Of a stretch of 64,000 bases of DNA, positions 25,225 to 32,875 are shown one piece after another. The position numbers and the translations under genes were made by a program. Position 1 is the stretch's first letter. The number at the start of each line of letters is the position of its first letter. Location: NCBI RefSeq assembly GCF_019704135.1, contig NZ_AP024355.1:4037034-4101033 (forward strand). Reading direction: 5' to 3'. The notes beneath the pieces are model-generated. The model made no database searches. It had not been told where the DNA came from and saw nothing but the letters and a program-made list of their open reading frames with translations. This DNA is from Desulfuromonas versatilis (GTDB lineage Bacteria > Desulfobacterota > Desulfuromonadia > Desulfuromonadales > NIT-T3).

Positions 25225-26435
25225 TTGAGCACTCCCTGCACCGCCGGGAGAAACACCTTGTCGATGGCGGCGTTGACCGCCTGGATGTCGTTCTCGCGCA
25301 GCCAGTCCCAGCCCAGCCACTTGAGCGGGGCGTCCTGCAACTCGCCGGCCACCTCGGCGTGGGGGACCGGGAAGCGGGCCCCGACCAGGGCCCTGGCCAG
25401 GTCGGGGCCGGTCAGGTAATCGAGCACCGGCTTGAGCTCGGCGACCTTTTCCCGCTTCACCTGCAGGGTCACGGGGCTGGCCAGGGCGCCGTCCTCGGGC
25501 CAGATGATGGCGAGTTTTTCCCGGTTCTTGACCCGGTGGGCGAAAAACTCGGGCATGACGTAGAGCGCGCCGCCGCTGCCGGCGTCGATCTGCTTGACCA
25601 TCTGCGCCGGGTGCAGCCCCTGCATGACGTTGGGGGCCAACCGCAGCAGCGCCTCGTTGCCGCCTGCCTGGTAAATGGGCAGCAGCACCGCGTGGCAGAA
25701 AAAGTCCTGGTTGCCGCGCAGGGTGACGCTCCCCTTCCAGATCGGGTCCTGCAGATCGTCCCAGCGCTGGGGCAGCGGCCGATCGCCGAGCGTCTCCAGG
25801 TCGGCGACGATCACCAGGGGATTGACGCCGAAGACGAAATACTGCTCGAGGGGATCGGGGATGCCGGCGGCGGCAAAGGCCGGGGTCGGCCGGAGCGAGC
25901 CGTAACTGACGTAATGCCCCGGCTCGACGAAGCGCTTGTAGAAGCCGTGGTAGTAGAAGACGTTGAAGTCGGCCGAGACGATGATGTCCGGCAGCTCCTC
26001 CAGCGTCTCGATGGTGCTGACGAAGGGGTAGTAGGAGAGCTCCTGGTTGAGGTTGCCCTCCACCGCGTAGGTGATGTCGAGCCCCTCGCGCTGCTTGAGC
26101 TCTTCGAGAAAGCCGCTGATCACCCGCCCGAAGGGGACCTTGAGCCCGCAGGGCATCAGCGCCAGCAGGGTCAGCTCGCCCGCCTTGCGGATGTCGTCCA
26201 GCCCCGGCGCCTCGAAGACGTCTTCCACCATGAGGGTTTCCTGGAGCAGCCGCACGAAGGAGTCGGCGGCGATCCCCCGGCTGCGCAGGGCGGTCCCCAG
26301 GGTAAGAAACGGCGCCAGCACCCGCAGGCCGTCCTCGCTGACCAGCGCCCCCAGCCCATGGGCGGCGAACACCGGGCGGGTTTCGGGGTGGCGGGTCAGC
26401 AGATTGGCGATGGTCTGATCGAGTATTTCGTTCAT
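25221..26435 (-). CDS. Solute-binding-fold protein without signal peptide, DUF1858-like N-terminus
   Basis: The 404-residue protein starts with about 60 residues resembling DUF1858 (IANLLTRHPETRPVFAAHGL). A periplasmic-binding-protein-like fold follows, similar to iron/extracellular solute-binding proteins (PDIIVSADFNVFYYHGF, DPIWKGSVTLRGNQDFF, LVGARFPVPHAEV). There is no signal peptide, lipobox or membrane helix, so the protein should be cytosolic, which is unusual for this fold. It overlaps the GTPase gene and lies 183 bases after nifB. It may hold a metal, oxyanion or cofactor inside the cell. Function unknown. Confidence 0.72.
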   Translation of the reverse strand: MNEILDQTIANLLTRHPETRPVFAAHGLGALVSEDGLRVLAPFLTLGTALRSRGIAADSFVRLLQETLMVEDVFEAPGLDDIRKAGELTLLALMPCGLKVPFGRVISGFLEELKQREGLDITYAVEGNLNQELSYYPFVSTIETLEELPDIIVSADFNVFYYHGFYKRFVEPGHYVSYGSLRPTPAFAAAGIPDPLEQYFVFGVNPLVIVADLETLGDRPLPQRWDDLQDPIWKGSVTLRGNQDFFCHAVLLPIYQAGGNEALLRLAPNVMQGLHPAQMVKQIDAGSGGALYVMPEFFAHRVKNREKLAIIWPEDGALASPVTLQVKREKVAELKPVLDYLTGPDLARALVGARFPVPHAEVAGELQDAPLKWLGWDWLRENDIQAVNAAIDKVFLPAVQGVLK

Positions 26436-26453
26436 GAGTTACCCCAGAGAAAG

Positions 26454-26590
26454 CAATTGGCCACGGATAAAATCTGATCAAATCTGATTTTCAAGGGCAA
26501 AAAATGCGGCCCGAAACCTAGACCTTTATCCAGACCCAACCAAGGCCTTTGATTTATCGGACTTTATCCGATCTTATCCGTGGCCGATTG
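26454..26590. repeat. Family E repeat with terminal inverted repeats, copy 2
   Basis: The ends CAATTGGCCACGGATAA (26454-26470) and TTATCCGTGGCCGATTG (26574-26590) are inverted copies with one mismatch. Inside lie ATCTGATCAAATCTGATT and GGCCTTTGATTTATCGG units shared with 4648-4720. It fills most of the gap between nifB and the solute-binding-fold gene. Confidence 0.8.
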
Positions 26591-26618
26591 CCTTTTAATG
26601 GTTTGCCTTCCCGTTCTC

Positions 26619-27494
26619 CTACCCCGCCTTGGCCTCGAGGGCGGCCAGGTCGATGTCCTGCCCCACCACCCCGGCGGCGTCGGCACGGCACTGCTTGCAG
26701 TGGCGGGCCTGGGAGAGGATCAGCTCGGCCTGGTTGCGCACCATCTCCATGGTGGCCTCGCTGGGCGGATCGATGTCTTTGAACAGCCCCACCGGGATAA
26801 CCGGCATGATGTTCATCATGCTGGCGCCCAGCTCGCGCACCTTGACCGCCAGCTCCAGGGTTTCATGATCGTTGACGCCGGGGATGTAGACGTGGTTGAT
26901 CTTGACCAGCATGCCGGCCGCGGCGGCCAGTTTGAGCCCCTTGAGCTGCTGGTCGATGAGGATGGCGGCGGCCTCCTCCCCCTCGAGCTTGTGGCCGCTG
27001 ACCTTGATCCATTCGTAGACCTTGGCGCCGGTCTCGGGGGTCAGGGCGTTGATGGTTATGGTCAGGCTGTGCACGTCGTGCTCGACGATGGTCTCGACCA
27101 TCTCCGGCAGGCGCAGGCCGTTGGTCGACAGGCAGAGGGTCATCTCCGGAAAGGCCTCGCGCACCCGCTTGAAGGTCTCGAAGGTCTTGGGATTGGCCAG
27201 CGGGTCGCCGGGGCCGGCGATCCCCACCACCTTGAGCTTGGCGCCGCCCTGCTTTTCCATGTGCCGCTGGACCAGCCGCACCCGCTCCACCGCCTGTTCG
27301 GGGGTCAGCACCCGGCTGGTGACGCCGGGCCGGCTTTCGTTGGCGCAGTCGAACTTGCGTTCGCAGAAACCGCACTTGATGTTGCACCCCGGCGCGACGG
27401 GGAGATGAATGCGGCCGGCCTTGCTGTGGTCGCCGCCGAAGCAGGGGTGATCGGTCTGGGCCTTCATCTTCATCATGGGGCATCCGGTAGCCAT
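26619..27494 (-). CDS. nifB: FeMo-cofactor radical-SAM protein NifB (short form)
   Basis: NifB fuses two [4Fe-4S] units and inserts the central carbide to make NifB-co, the precursor of FeMo-co. The radical SAM cluster ligands are C37, C41 and C44 (CNIKCGFC). Other landmarks are HPCFGGDHSKAGRIHLPVAP and the C-terminal CKQCRADAAGVVG. At 291 residues it lacks the C-terminal NifX-like domain of longer NifB proteins, a role that the separate NifX-family genes here could fill. ATG follows GGAGAG. The leader has a sigma-54 promoter and two tandem terminators. Confidence 0.95.
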   Translation of the reverse strand: MATGCPMMKMKAQTDHPCFGGDHSKAGRIHLPVAPGCNIKCGFCERKFDCANESRPGVTSRVLTPEQAVERVRLVQRHMEKQGGAKLKVVGIAGPGDPLANPKTFETFKRVREAFPEMTLCLSTNGLRLPEMVETIVEHDVHSLTITINALTPETGAKVYEWIKVSGHKLEGEEAAAILIDQQLKGLKLAAAAGMLVKINHVYIPGVNDHETLELAVKVRELGASMMNIMPVIPVGLFKDIDPPSEATMEMVRNQAELILSQARHCKQCRADAAGVVGQDIDLAALEAKAG

Positions 27495-27513
27495 GGTCGC
27501 TCTCCTTTTTCAG

Positions 27514-27557
27514 GGAAAACAAACGGCGCTTTTCGGGTTGATCCGAAAAGCGCCGTT
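27514..27557 (-). terminator. Second terminator in the nifB leader
   Basis: On the minus strand AACGGCGCTTTTCGG and CCGAAAAGCGCCGTT pair perfectly and run into TGTTTTCCC, ending about 20 bases before the nifB start. The preceding RNA can instead fold GGC-AACGGC-GCU (27560-27549), a hexaloop with A1 and G4 that consumes the stem. Confidence 0.75.
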
Positions 27558-27570
27558 GCCGGTTTGAACG

Positions 27571-27606
27571 AAAAAAGCCCCGGGAGGAGTCGTCCTCGCC
27601 GGGGCT
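27571..27606 (-). terminator. First terminator in the nifB leader
   Basis: On the minus strand AGCCCCGGCGAGGA and TCCTCCCGGGGCT form a stem followed by TTTTTT, downstream of the sigma-54 promoter and 77 bases or more before the start codon. Confidence 0.88.
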
Positions 27607-27641
27607 TCTTTGCCATATTTTCAAGGACACCCCATTGTGCC
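27603..27641 (-). promoter_or_regulatory. Dual hexaloop ANTAR target in the nifB leader
   Basis: Two stem-loops stand in tandem: GGCAC-AAUGGG-GUGUC (27641-27625) and GGC-AAAGAA-GCC (27614-27603). Both have six-base loops with A1 and G4. The second shares its 3' arm with the first terminator. This is the best match in the window to the two-hairpin motif bound by ANTAR antiterminators such as EutV and NasR. Confidence 0.78.
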
Positions 27642-27669
27642 CCCGATGTTTGGGATTTGCCTGTCTTCA

Positions 27670-27687
27670 AAGCATGGGGCGTGCCAA
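27670..27687 (-). promoter_or_regulatory. Sigma-54 promoter of nifB
   Basis: The minus strand reads TTGGCACGCCCCATGCTTT, a near-consensus -24/-12 element with ten bases between GG and GC. Transcription would begin near 27660. Confidence 0.87.
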
Positions 27688-27885
27688 GCCGATAAGCCTC
27701 TGAATTCATTGAATTCACAATCTGCCGCCTGCCTTGCCTGCTTATCTTTTGGGCAGATGAGCCAGCAAAGCGAAGCATTTTTATGCATTCGGCGGGAGCG
27801 ATCGGGGGCAGCACTGGCGCGTGAATTCAGGCTTTCCAGGTCAAGCCAATGGAATCATAAATTTTTTTCTCTTTTCAGACGGACA

Positions 27886-27901
27886 TGGCGAGGCTTTTGC
27901 A
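27886..27901 (+). promoter_or_regulatory. Probable sigma-54 promoter of nifE
   Basis: TGGCGAGGCTTTTGCA has GG and GC ten bases apart and a full TTGCA at -12, but the -24 element is TGGCGA instead of TGGCAC. Transcription would begin near 27912. Confidence 0.6.
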
Positions 27902-27930
27902 GTTGCTTCCAGACAAATAAAATCTTTTCT

Positions 27931-28012
27931 TACCACGAAGGACACGAAGGGCACGAAGAAAACGCCCGATATTTTGCCTTTACTTCGTGTTCTTCGTGTC
28001 CTTCGTGGTGAA
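27931..28012. repeat. Family A palindromic repeat, copy 3
   Basis: ACCACGAAGGACACGAAGGG and the inverted arm CTTCGTGTCCTTCGTGGT flank a 30-base loop in the nifE leader. The arms match the copy at 1900-1980. Confidence 0.85.
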
Positions 28013-28041
28013 TTTACCCATTTTCGAATTCAAACCATCGC

Positions 28042-28059
28042 CCCGGCACCGCCGCCGGG
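28042..28059 (+). promoter_or_regulatory. Hexaloop hairpin in the nifE leader
   Basis: CCCGGC-ACCGCC-GCCGGG is a perfect 6-bp stem with a six-base loop having A1 and G4, like the ANTAR-type loops before nifB, nifH and nifV. No intrinsic terminator follows it, so an effect on translation or mRNA stability is as likely as antitermination. Confidence 0.5.
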
Positions 28060-28133
28060 CACGCTGAGCCCCCTCCCAACGGTGCGACGGGACTGATTGA
28101 TTCTCTGGAAGCTTTTTCAGAAAGGATCGGACC

Positions 28134-29486
28134 TTGGCACCCAAACCGAAAATCCGCGAACTGCTCGACGAAAGCGCCTGCACCCATAACAAGACCAAGA
28201 AGGCCGCCTGCAACGCGCCGACGCCCGGGGCCACCACCGGCGGCTGCGCCTTCGAGGGGGCGCAGATCTCGCTGTTCCCCTACGCCGACGCCGCCCACCT
28301 GGTGCACGGCCCCATCACCTGCCTGGGCGCCTCCTGGGAGACCCGCGCCACCCGGACCAGCTACCCGGGGCGCGACCTGACCCAGATGGGCTTCACCACC
28401 GGCATCTCCACCAACGACGTGGTCTTCGGCGGCGAACAGAAGCTGCTCGACTCCATCGCCTATATCGTGGAGCATTACGCGCCCGAGGCGGTGTTCGTCT
28501 ACGCCACCTGCGTCACCGCGCTGATCGGCGACGACCTCGACGCGGTCTGCAAGGCCGCCAAGCAGAAATACGGCATCCCCGTGGTGCCGGTGCACGCCCC
28601 CGGCTTCGTCGGCAGCAAGAACCTCGGCAGCCGCCTGGGGGGCGAGGCGGCCCTGGCGCACCTGGTGGGGACCAAGGAGCCCGAGGTCAGCACCCCCTTC
28701 GACATCAACCTGATCGGCGAGTACAACGTCACCGGCGACATGTGGCAGTACACCCCGCTGCTCGAGGAACTGGGCATCCGCGTGCTCTCCACCCTGAGCG
28801 GCGACGGGCGCGTGGCCAGCATCCGCACCGCCCACCGGGCGCGGCTCAACGTCATCGTCTGCGCCAAGTCGCTGATCTCCCTGACCCGCAAGATGGAGGA
28901 GAAGTACGGCATCCCGTCGATCTCCCTCTCCTTCTACGGCAAGCGCGACACCTCGAACGGCCTGCGGGCCATCGCCGAGGCGCTCGGCGACGCCGACCTT
29001 GTCGCCCGGACCAACGCGCTGATCGAGCGCGAGGAGGCGCGGCTGGAGGAAAAGTTGCGCCCCTACCGGGAGCTGTTTAAAGGCAAGAAGGCGGTGCTCA
29101 ACACCGGCGGCAACAAGACCTGGTCTATCGCTTCGGCCCTGCAGGATCTGGGGATCGAGGTGGTGGCGACGGCGGTCAAAAAAGCCACCGAGAGCGACCG
29201 CGAGAAGGCCCGCGAGTACCTGGGCGAGAACGGGGTGCTGATGATGGACCCGGGCAGCGAGCAGGCCAAGATCATCGACGCCACCGGCGCCCACCTGCTG
29301 CTGGCCGGCGGGCGCAGCCTCTACACGGCGATCAAGAAGCGCATCAGCTTCATCGACGTCAACCAGGAAAAGAAAAAGAGCTACGGCGGCTACGACGGGC
29401 TGCTGAACCTGGCCGAGGATCTGAAAAACGCGCTGGAAAACCCGGTATTCAAAACCGTCGCGAAGAGGGCCCCATGGGAGAAGTAA
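28134..29486 (+). CDS. nifE: Nitrogenase FeMo-co scaffold protein NifE
   Basis: NifE pairs with NifN to form the scaffold on which NifB-co matures to FeMo-co. The 450-residue protein shows the NifD/NifE fold: GGCAFEGAQISLFPYADAAHLVHGP split over the first 60 residues, TTGISTNDVVFGG, YATCVTALIGDD, LIGEYNVTGDMW and AGGRSLYTAIKKRI. It starts at TTG 28134 with AAGGATCGG upstream. The last 13 bases overlap nifN, so translation is probably coupled. A sigma-54 promoter near 27886-27901 would drive this plus-strand operon. Confidence 0.94.
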   Translation: MAPKPKIRELLDESACTHNKTKKAACNAPTPGATTGGCAFEGAQISLFPYADAAHLVHGPITCLGASWETRATRTSYPGRDLTQMGFTTGISTNDVVFGGEQKLLDSIAYIVEHYAPEAVFVYATCVTALIGDDLDAVCKAAKQKYGIPVVPVHAPGFVGSKNLGSRLGGEAALAHLVGTKEPEVSTPFDINLIGEYNVTGDMWQYTPLLEELGIRVLSTLSGDGRVASIRTAHRARLNVIVCAKSLISLTRKMEEKYGIPSISLSFYGKRDTSNGLRAIAEALGDADLVARTNALIEREEARLEEKLRPYRELFKGKKAVLNTGGNKTWSIASALQDLGIEVVATAVKKATESDREKAREYLGENGVLMMDPGSEQAKIIDATGAHLLLAGGRSLYTAIKKRISFIDVNQEKKKSYGGYDGLLNLAEDLKNALENPVFKTVAKRAPWEK

Positions 29487-30775
29487 TCCGCAAACCGATC
29501 AAGCCGCTGCAGGTCAACCCGATCAAGCTCTCCCAGCCGATGGGGGCGACCCTGGCGTTTCTCGGCATCGACAAGTGCATGCCGCTGATGCACGGGGGCC
29601 AGGGGTGCGCCTCGTTCACCAAGGTGTTCATGACCCGCCATTTCAGCGAGCCCATCGCCATCCAGACCACGGCGGTCACCGACGTCACGGCGATCCTCGA
29701 CGGCGGCGACTACAGCATCGTCGAGGCGATCAAGAACATCACCAAGAAGGCCAGCCCCAGCCTGATCGGCCTGCACACCACGGGGCTGCCCGAGACCAAG
29801 GGGGACGACATCCGCGGGGTGGCCGCGAAGATCGACTTTCCGCTGGTCCACGTCAACACCCCCGACTACGAGGGGGGGCTGGAGAGCGGCTGGGCGCTGG
29901 CGGTCAAGGCGATCATCGAGCAGCTGGTCGAGGCCAGCGAGGAGCTCGACGGCAACAAGCTGGTGCTGCTGCCCCACGTCAGCCTGCAGCCCATCGAGGT
30001 GGAGAAGCTCAAGGAGTTCATCGCCGGCTTCGGCTTCGAGGTGCTGGCCCTGCCCGATCTCTCCACTTCGCTGGACGGTTATCTCGGCGAGAAGCAGGGC
30101 TCGCTGAGCGGCGGCGGCATCAGCGTCGAGCAGATCCGCGCCCTGGCCGATGCGGGCCTGGTGCTCTCGGTGGGCGATTCGATGCTGGGGGCCGCCAAGG
30201 CGCTGCTGGAAAAAAATCCCGCCATGCGCCACCACCATTTCGCCCATCTCTCCGGGCTGGAGGCGACGGACGCGCTGGTCGAGCGGCTGCTGGCCGAAAC
30301 CGGTTTCCAGAAGCCGCCGGCGAGCGTCATCCGCTGGCGCAAGCGCCTGCAGGACGCCATGCTTGACAGCCACTTTTCCCTGGGCCAGACTCGTTTTGCG
30401 GTGGCCGCCGAGCCCGACCAGCTGGCCGGCGTTTGCGCCTCGCTCCGCGAGGCGGGTGGCCGGGTGCGGCTGGCCATCGCCACCGTCGATTCGCCGCAGT
30501 TGGTGAAGATCCCGGCGGAGAAGGTGCTGGTCGGCGACCTGGAGGATGCCGAGAACCTGCAGGACGATTACGACCTGATCGTCGGCAACTTTCACGCCGA
30601 GGCCCTCGCCCATCGCTTTCACAAGGGGCTGGTGGTGCGCGGTTTCCCCAACTGGGAGCAGATCGGCAACCAGCTGAAGAACGACGTGCTCTACGAGGGC
30701 GGGGCGTATTTCCTGTTCGAGGCGGCCAATGTCGCGGAGGCGATGCGGGCTGCAACCCATCACGGCCGCGACTGA
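29474..30775 (+). CDS. nifN: Nitrogenase FeMo-co scaffold protein NifN
   Basis: NifN is the NifK-like half of the NifEN scaffold. The 433-residue protein includes MGATLAFLGIDKCMPLMHGG, CASFTKVFMTRHF, the Gly-rich GDSMLG and the C-terminal VVRGFPNWEQIGNQL. It overlaps nifE by 13 bases. Its last codons (GRD and stop) lie inside a family D repeat that also fills the gap to the next gene, so the C-terminus may have been redefined by repeat insertion. Confidence 0.93.
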   Translation: MGEVIRKPIKPLQVNPIKLSQPMGATLAFLGIDKCMPLMHGGQGCASFTKVFMTRHFSEPIAIQTTAVTDVTAILDGGDYSIVEAIKNITKKASPSLIGLHTTGLPETKGDDIRGVAAKIDFPLVHVNTPDYEGGLESGWALAVKAIIEQLVEASEELDGNKLVLLPHVSLQPIEVEKLKEFIAGFGFEVLALPDLSTSLDGYLGEKQGSLSGGGISVEQIRALADAGLVLSVGDSMLGAAKALLEKNPAMRHHHFAHLSGLEATDALVERLLAETGFQKPPASVIRWRKRLQDAMLDSHFSLGQTRFAVAAEPDQLAGVCASLREAGGRVRLAIATVDSPQLVKIPAEKVLVGDLEDAENLQDDYDLIVGNFHAEALAHRFHKGLVVRGFPNWEQIGNQLKNDVLYEGGAYFLFEAANVAEAMRAATHHGRD

Positions 30776-30814
30776 TCTGACCGATCGGCCGGATCCGACG
30801 GATCGGCCGCGGCC
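30762..30814. repeat. GATCCGACGGATCGG repeat (family D), copy 1
   Basis: CGGCCGCGACTGATCTGACC at one end and GGATCGGCCGCGG at the other flank an interrupted palindrome. Similar elements lie at 41704-41766, 54061-54126 and 63952-63994. This copy includes the nifN stop codon. Confidence 0.8.
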
Positions 30815-30833
30815 CAAGGCGAAAAGGCAGAAA

Positions 30834-31844
30834 ATGACTGGCTACACCGACACCATCCTGCGCTGGGCCGCCGATACGCGGCGGGCCGGCGAGTTGCCCG
30901 AGCCCGACGGCGTCGGCGAGGTGGGCCTGGAGGCCGGCGAAGCCGGCCGACGCCTGGCGGTGCGTTTTGCCATCCGCACCCGCGAAGGCCGGGTGGCGGA
31001 TCTACGCTTCCAGGTCTTCGGCTGCGGCTTCACCATCGCCGCCTGTGCCGTCGCGGCCGAACTGGCGGTCGGCCACACCCTCGAGGAAGCGCTGGCGATC
31101 TCGCCGGCACGCGTCGATGCCGTGCTCGAAGGACTGCCGAACGAGCGCGGCTATTGCGCCGAGCTGGCCGTGGAGGCCCTGCACGGCGCGGTGGAAAGCG
31201 CCCGCGCCCAGGGCCAAACGGTCCAGGCCGACCACCGGAGCGCCCACCCCGACGAGCATGGCCCGCTCCTTGACGCCGAGGACCCGCTCTACCGCGCCCT
31301 TATGCGCAGCGCCGCCCCCGAAGGGGTGGCCCGGGAGGACCGCCACCTGTTCGCCTGCCTGCTTGCCGTGGCGGCCCAAGAGCCCCACGGCCTGGCCTCC
31401 TCCCTGGGCCTTTCCGCCGAGGAGTTGGAGGCCCTGCGCCAGTTGTTTTTCCCCGGCTTCGACCCGGCGCTTCTCCCCGCCCCCCCCGAGAACCGCCGGC
31501 CCGCGCCGGAAATCAACCCGGAAATCCTGGAAATTCTGCTTTCCCATGTCCCTGGCGGTCCCGACGAGGCGCTCCGCCAACCCGCCGCCTGGCTGGCCAG
31601 GATCATCGCCGCCCGCGCCGCGCACCCCGGCCACCTGTGGGTCGCCATGGGCCTGTTCGAGCGCCCCGAGCTGAGCGCGGCCATCCGGCGGCTGCTCCCC
31701 TCCCTGGCCGCCGCCAACGACAAGGGGATGCGCTGGAAGCGCTACCTGTTCAAGCAGGTCTGCGAGCGGCACGGCTCGCAGCTGTGCAAATCCCCCAACT
31801 GCGGGGTGTGCAGCGACTACGCCCTTTGCTTCGCGCCGGAGTAG
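30834..31844 (+). CDS. nifQ: NifU-N/IscU-like domain fused to NifQ
   Basis: The protein, 336 residues from ATG 30834, combines two nif functions. Residues about 1-115 resemble the NifU/IscU scaffold (RFQVFGCGFTIAACAVAAEL, HTLEEAL, GYCAELAVEALH) and keep two of the three scaffold cysteines; the first (normally in GCGD) is missing. The C-terminal half is NifQ, which donates molybdenum to FeMo-co, and ends with the full motif C-X4-C-X2-C-X5-C at 318-332 (CKSPNCGVCSDYALC). An upstream in-frame ATG would only add repeat-derived residues. It lies between nifN and other nif-associated genes. Confidence 0.85.
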   Translation: MTGYTDTILRWAADTRRAGELPEPDGVGEVGLEAGEAGRRLAVRFAIRTREGRVADLRFQVFGCGFTIAACAVAAELAVGHTLEEALAISPARVDAVLEGLPNERGYCAELAVEALHGAVESARAQGQTVQADHRSAHPDEHGPLLDAEDPLYRALMRSAAPEGVAREDRHLFACLLAVAAQEPHGLASSLGLSAEELEALRQLFFPGFDPALLPAPPENRRPAPEINPEILEILLSHVPGGPDEALRQPAAWLARIIAARAAHPGHLWVAMGLFERPELSAAIRRLLPSLAAANDKGMRWKRYLFKQVCERHGSQLCKSPNCGVCSDYALCFAPE

Positions 31845-31957
31845 GCCAGTACGGTTGCAATGAGGGGCAGTGCCTGGCCTGAATAAATTTTTCAAAAAAT
31901 CTGGGCCGTACCCATCGGCTCTCGAGAATTTTTTACGCAGATAAAGGAGTGACCGCT

Positions 31958-32368
31958 ATGGCCCGCATCATTTTCTGGGAAAAGCCCGGATGCAAGGGAA
32001 ACGCCCGACAGAAGGAGATCCTGCTCGCCTCCGGGCACGAGCTGGAGGTGCGCAACCTGTTGACCGAACCCTGGACGCAGGAAACCCTGGCCCAGTTTTT
32101 CGGCCAGCGCCCGGTGGCCGAGTGGTTCAACCCGAGCAACCCCCAGGTCAAGGCCGGGACCATCGATCCCGCCGCGGTAAGCGCCGAACAGGCGCTCGAG
32201 CTGATGGTCCAGGAGCCTCTGTTTATCGTCCGCCCGCTGATGCAGGTCGGCAGCGAGCGCCTGGCCGGCTTCGATGTGCAGCAGGTCCACAACTGGATCG
32301 GCCTGGCCCTCGATTCGGTCGGCCCCCGGGACCCGAAAAACTGTCCCTGCGTCACCACCAACCGCTGA
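31958..32368 (+). CDS. ArsC/Spx-like nitrogenase-associated protein
   Basis: This 136-residue thioredoxin-fold protein has the ArsC-family start MARIIFWEKPGCKGNARQ, with one N-terminal cysteine in the position of the arsenate reductase catalytic Cys. The C-terminal part (PLFIVRPLMQVGSERLAGFD) is also family-like. Proteins of this type are common in nif clusters and are annotated as nitrogenase-associated; their biochemical role is not settled. ATG 31958 has AAAGGAG eight bases upstream, better placed than a GTG at 31949. It follows the NifU-NifQ gene in the same direction. Confidence 0.85.
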   Translation: MARIIFWEKPGCKGNARQKEILLASGHELEVRNLLTEPWTQETLAQFFGQRPVAEWFNPSNPQVKAGTIDPAAVSAEQALELMVQEPLFIVRPLMQVGSERLAGFDVQQVHNWIGLALDSVGPRDPKNCPCVTTNR

Positions 32369-32388
32369 GCAGCGAAAAGGAATTTGCC

Positions 32389-32805
32389 ATGAACGAACTG
32401 GACAAGGCCCTGGATAAATATATCCAGGACGCTAACGAGCAAGGCCCCTATTACGAGCTGGTGCTCAATACCCAATTCTTTATCCCCACCAACGACGAGC
32501 AGGCCTGGGCCGGAAAAACCGAAATCGCCGCCAACGAGTCCATCGCCCCGATCATTGTTCAGTCCGAGGGCAAGCGCTACATGATGCTCTTCGACAGCGA
32601 GCAGCGGCTCAGCCAGTGGGCCAAGAAACAGGTCAGCTACGCCGTCCTCCCCGGGCACGCCATCGCCGGGATGACGCCCCCGGGTCTGCACTGGGCGGTG
32701 AACATCGGCAGCGGCTTCGCCAAGGAGTTCGTCCCCGATGAGATCGCCTGGCTCAAGAAACTGGTCAGCCAGAGCGACGAAACGCAGGAGGGGCAAGGCG
32801 AATAA
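32389..32805 (+). CDS. SseB-domain protein of the nif cluster
   Basis: This 138-residue soluble protein begins MNELDKALDKYIQDANEQGP and has the SseB N-terminal domain pattern: a leading helix, a strand (YYELVLNTQFFIPT) and PIIVQSEGKRYMMLFDSEQRL. SseB-like proteins are known in secretion regulation and elsewhere; here the gene sits in the nif operon, as in some Geobacter genomes, and its role is unknown. ATG is preceded by AAAAGGA, 20 bases after the previous stop. Confidence 0.78.
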   Translation: MNELDKALDKYIQDANEQGPYYELVLNTQFFIPTNDEQAWAGKTEIAANESIAPIIVQSEGKRYMMLFDSEQRLSQWAKKQVSYAVLPGHAIAGMTPPGLHWAVNIGSGFAKEFVPDEIAWLKKLVSQSDETQEGQGE

Positions 32806-32875
32806 ACAGGGGGGGAGACGCTGCTGCGCTATAATTTATCGCGCCGGTGGATCAATAGCGAAATCCTGCTTTTGT

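Larger units (their letters stand above)
27495..28133. other. 639-base divergent control region between nifB and nifE
   Basis: The stretch carries the nifB leader with two terminators and ANTAR-type loops, the nifB sigma-54 promoter, about 200 bases (27688-27885) with no recognised feature that may hold activator sites, the nifE sigma-54 promoter, a family A repeat and a nifE leader hairpin. No gene is supported. Confidence 0.75.

Noticed and set aside
25221-26435. ModA (molybdate-binding protein) for ModBC
   Set aside because: It has no signal peptide, has an extra DUF1858-like N-terminus and is separated from modB by two other genes.
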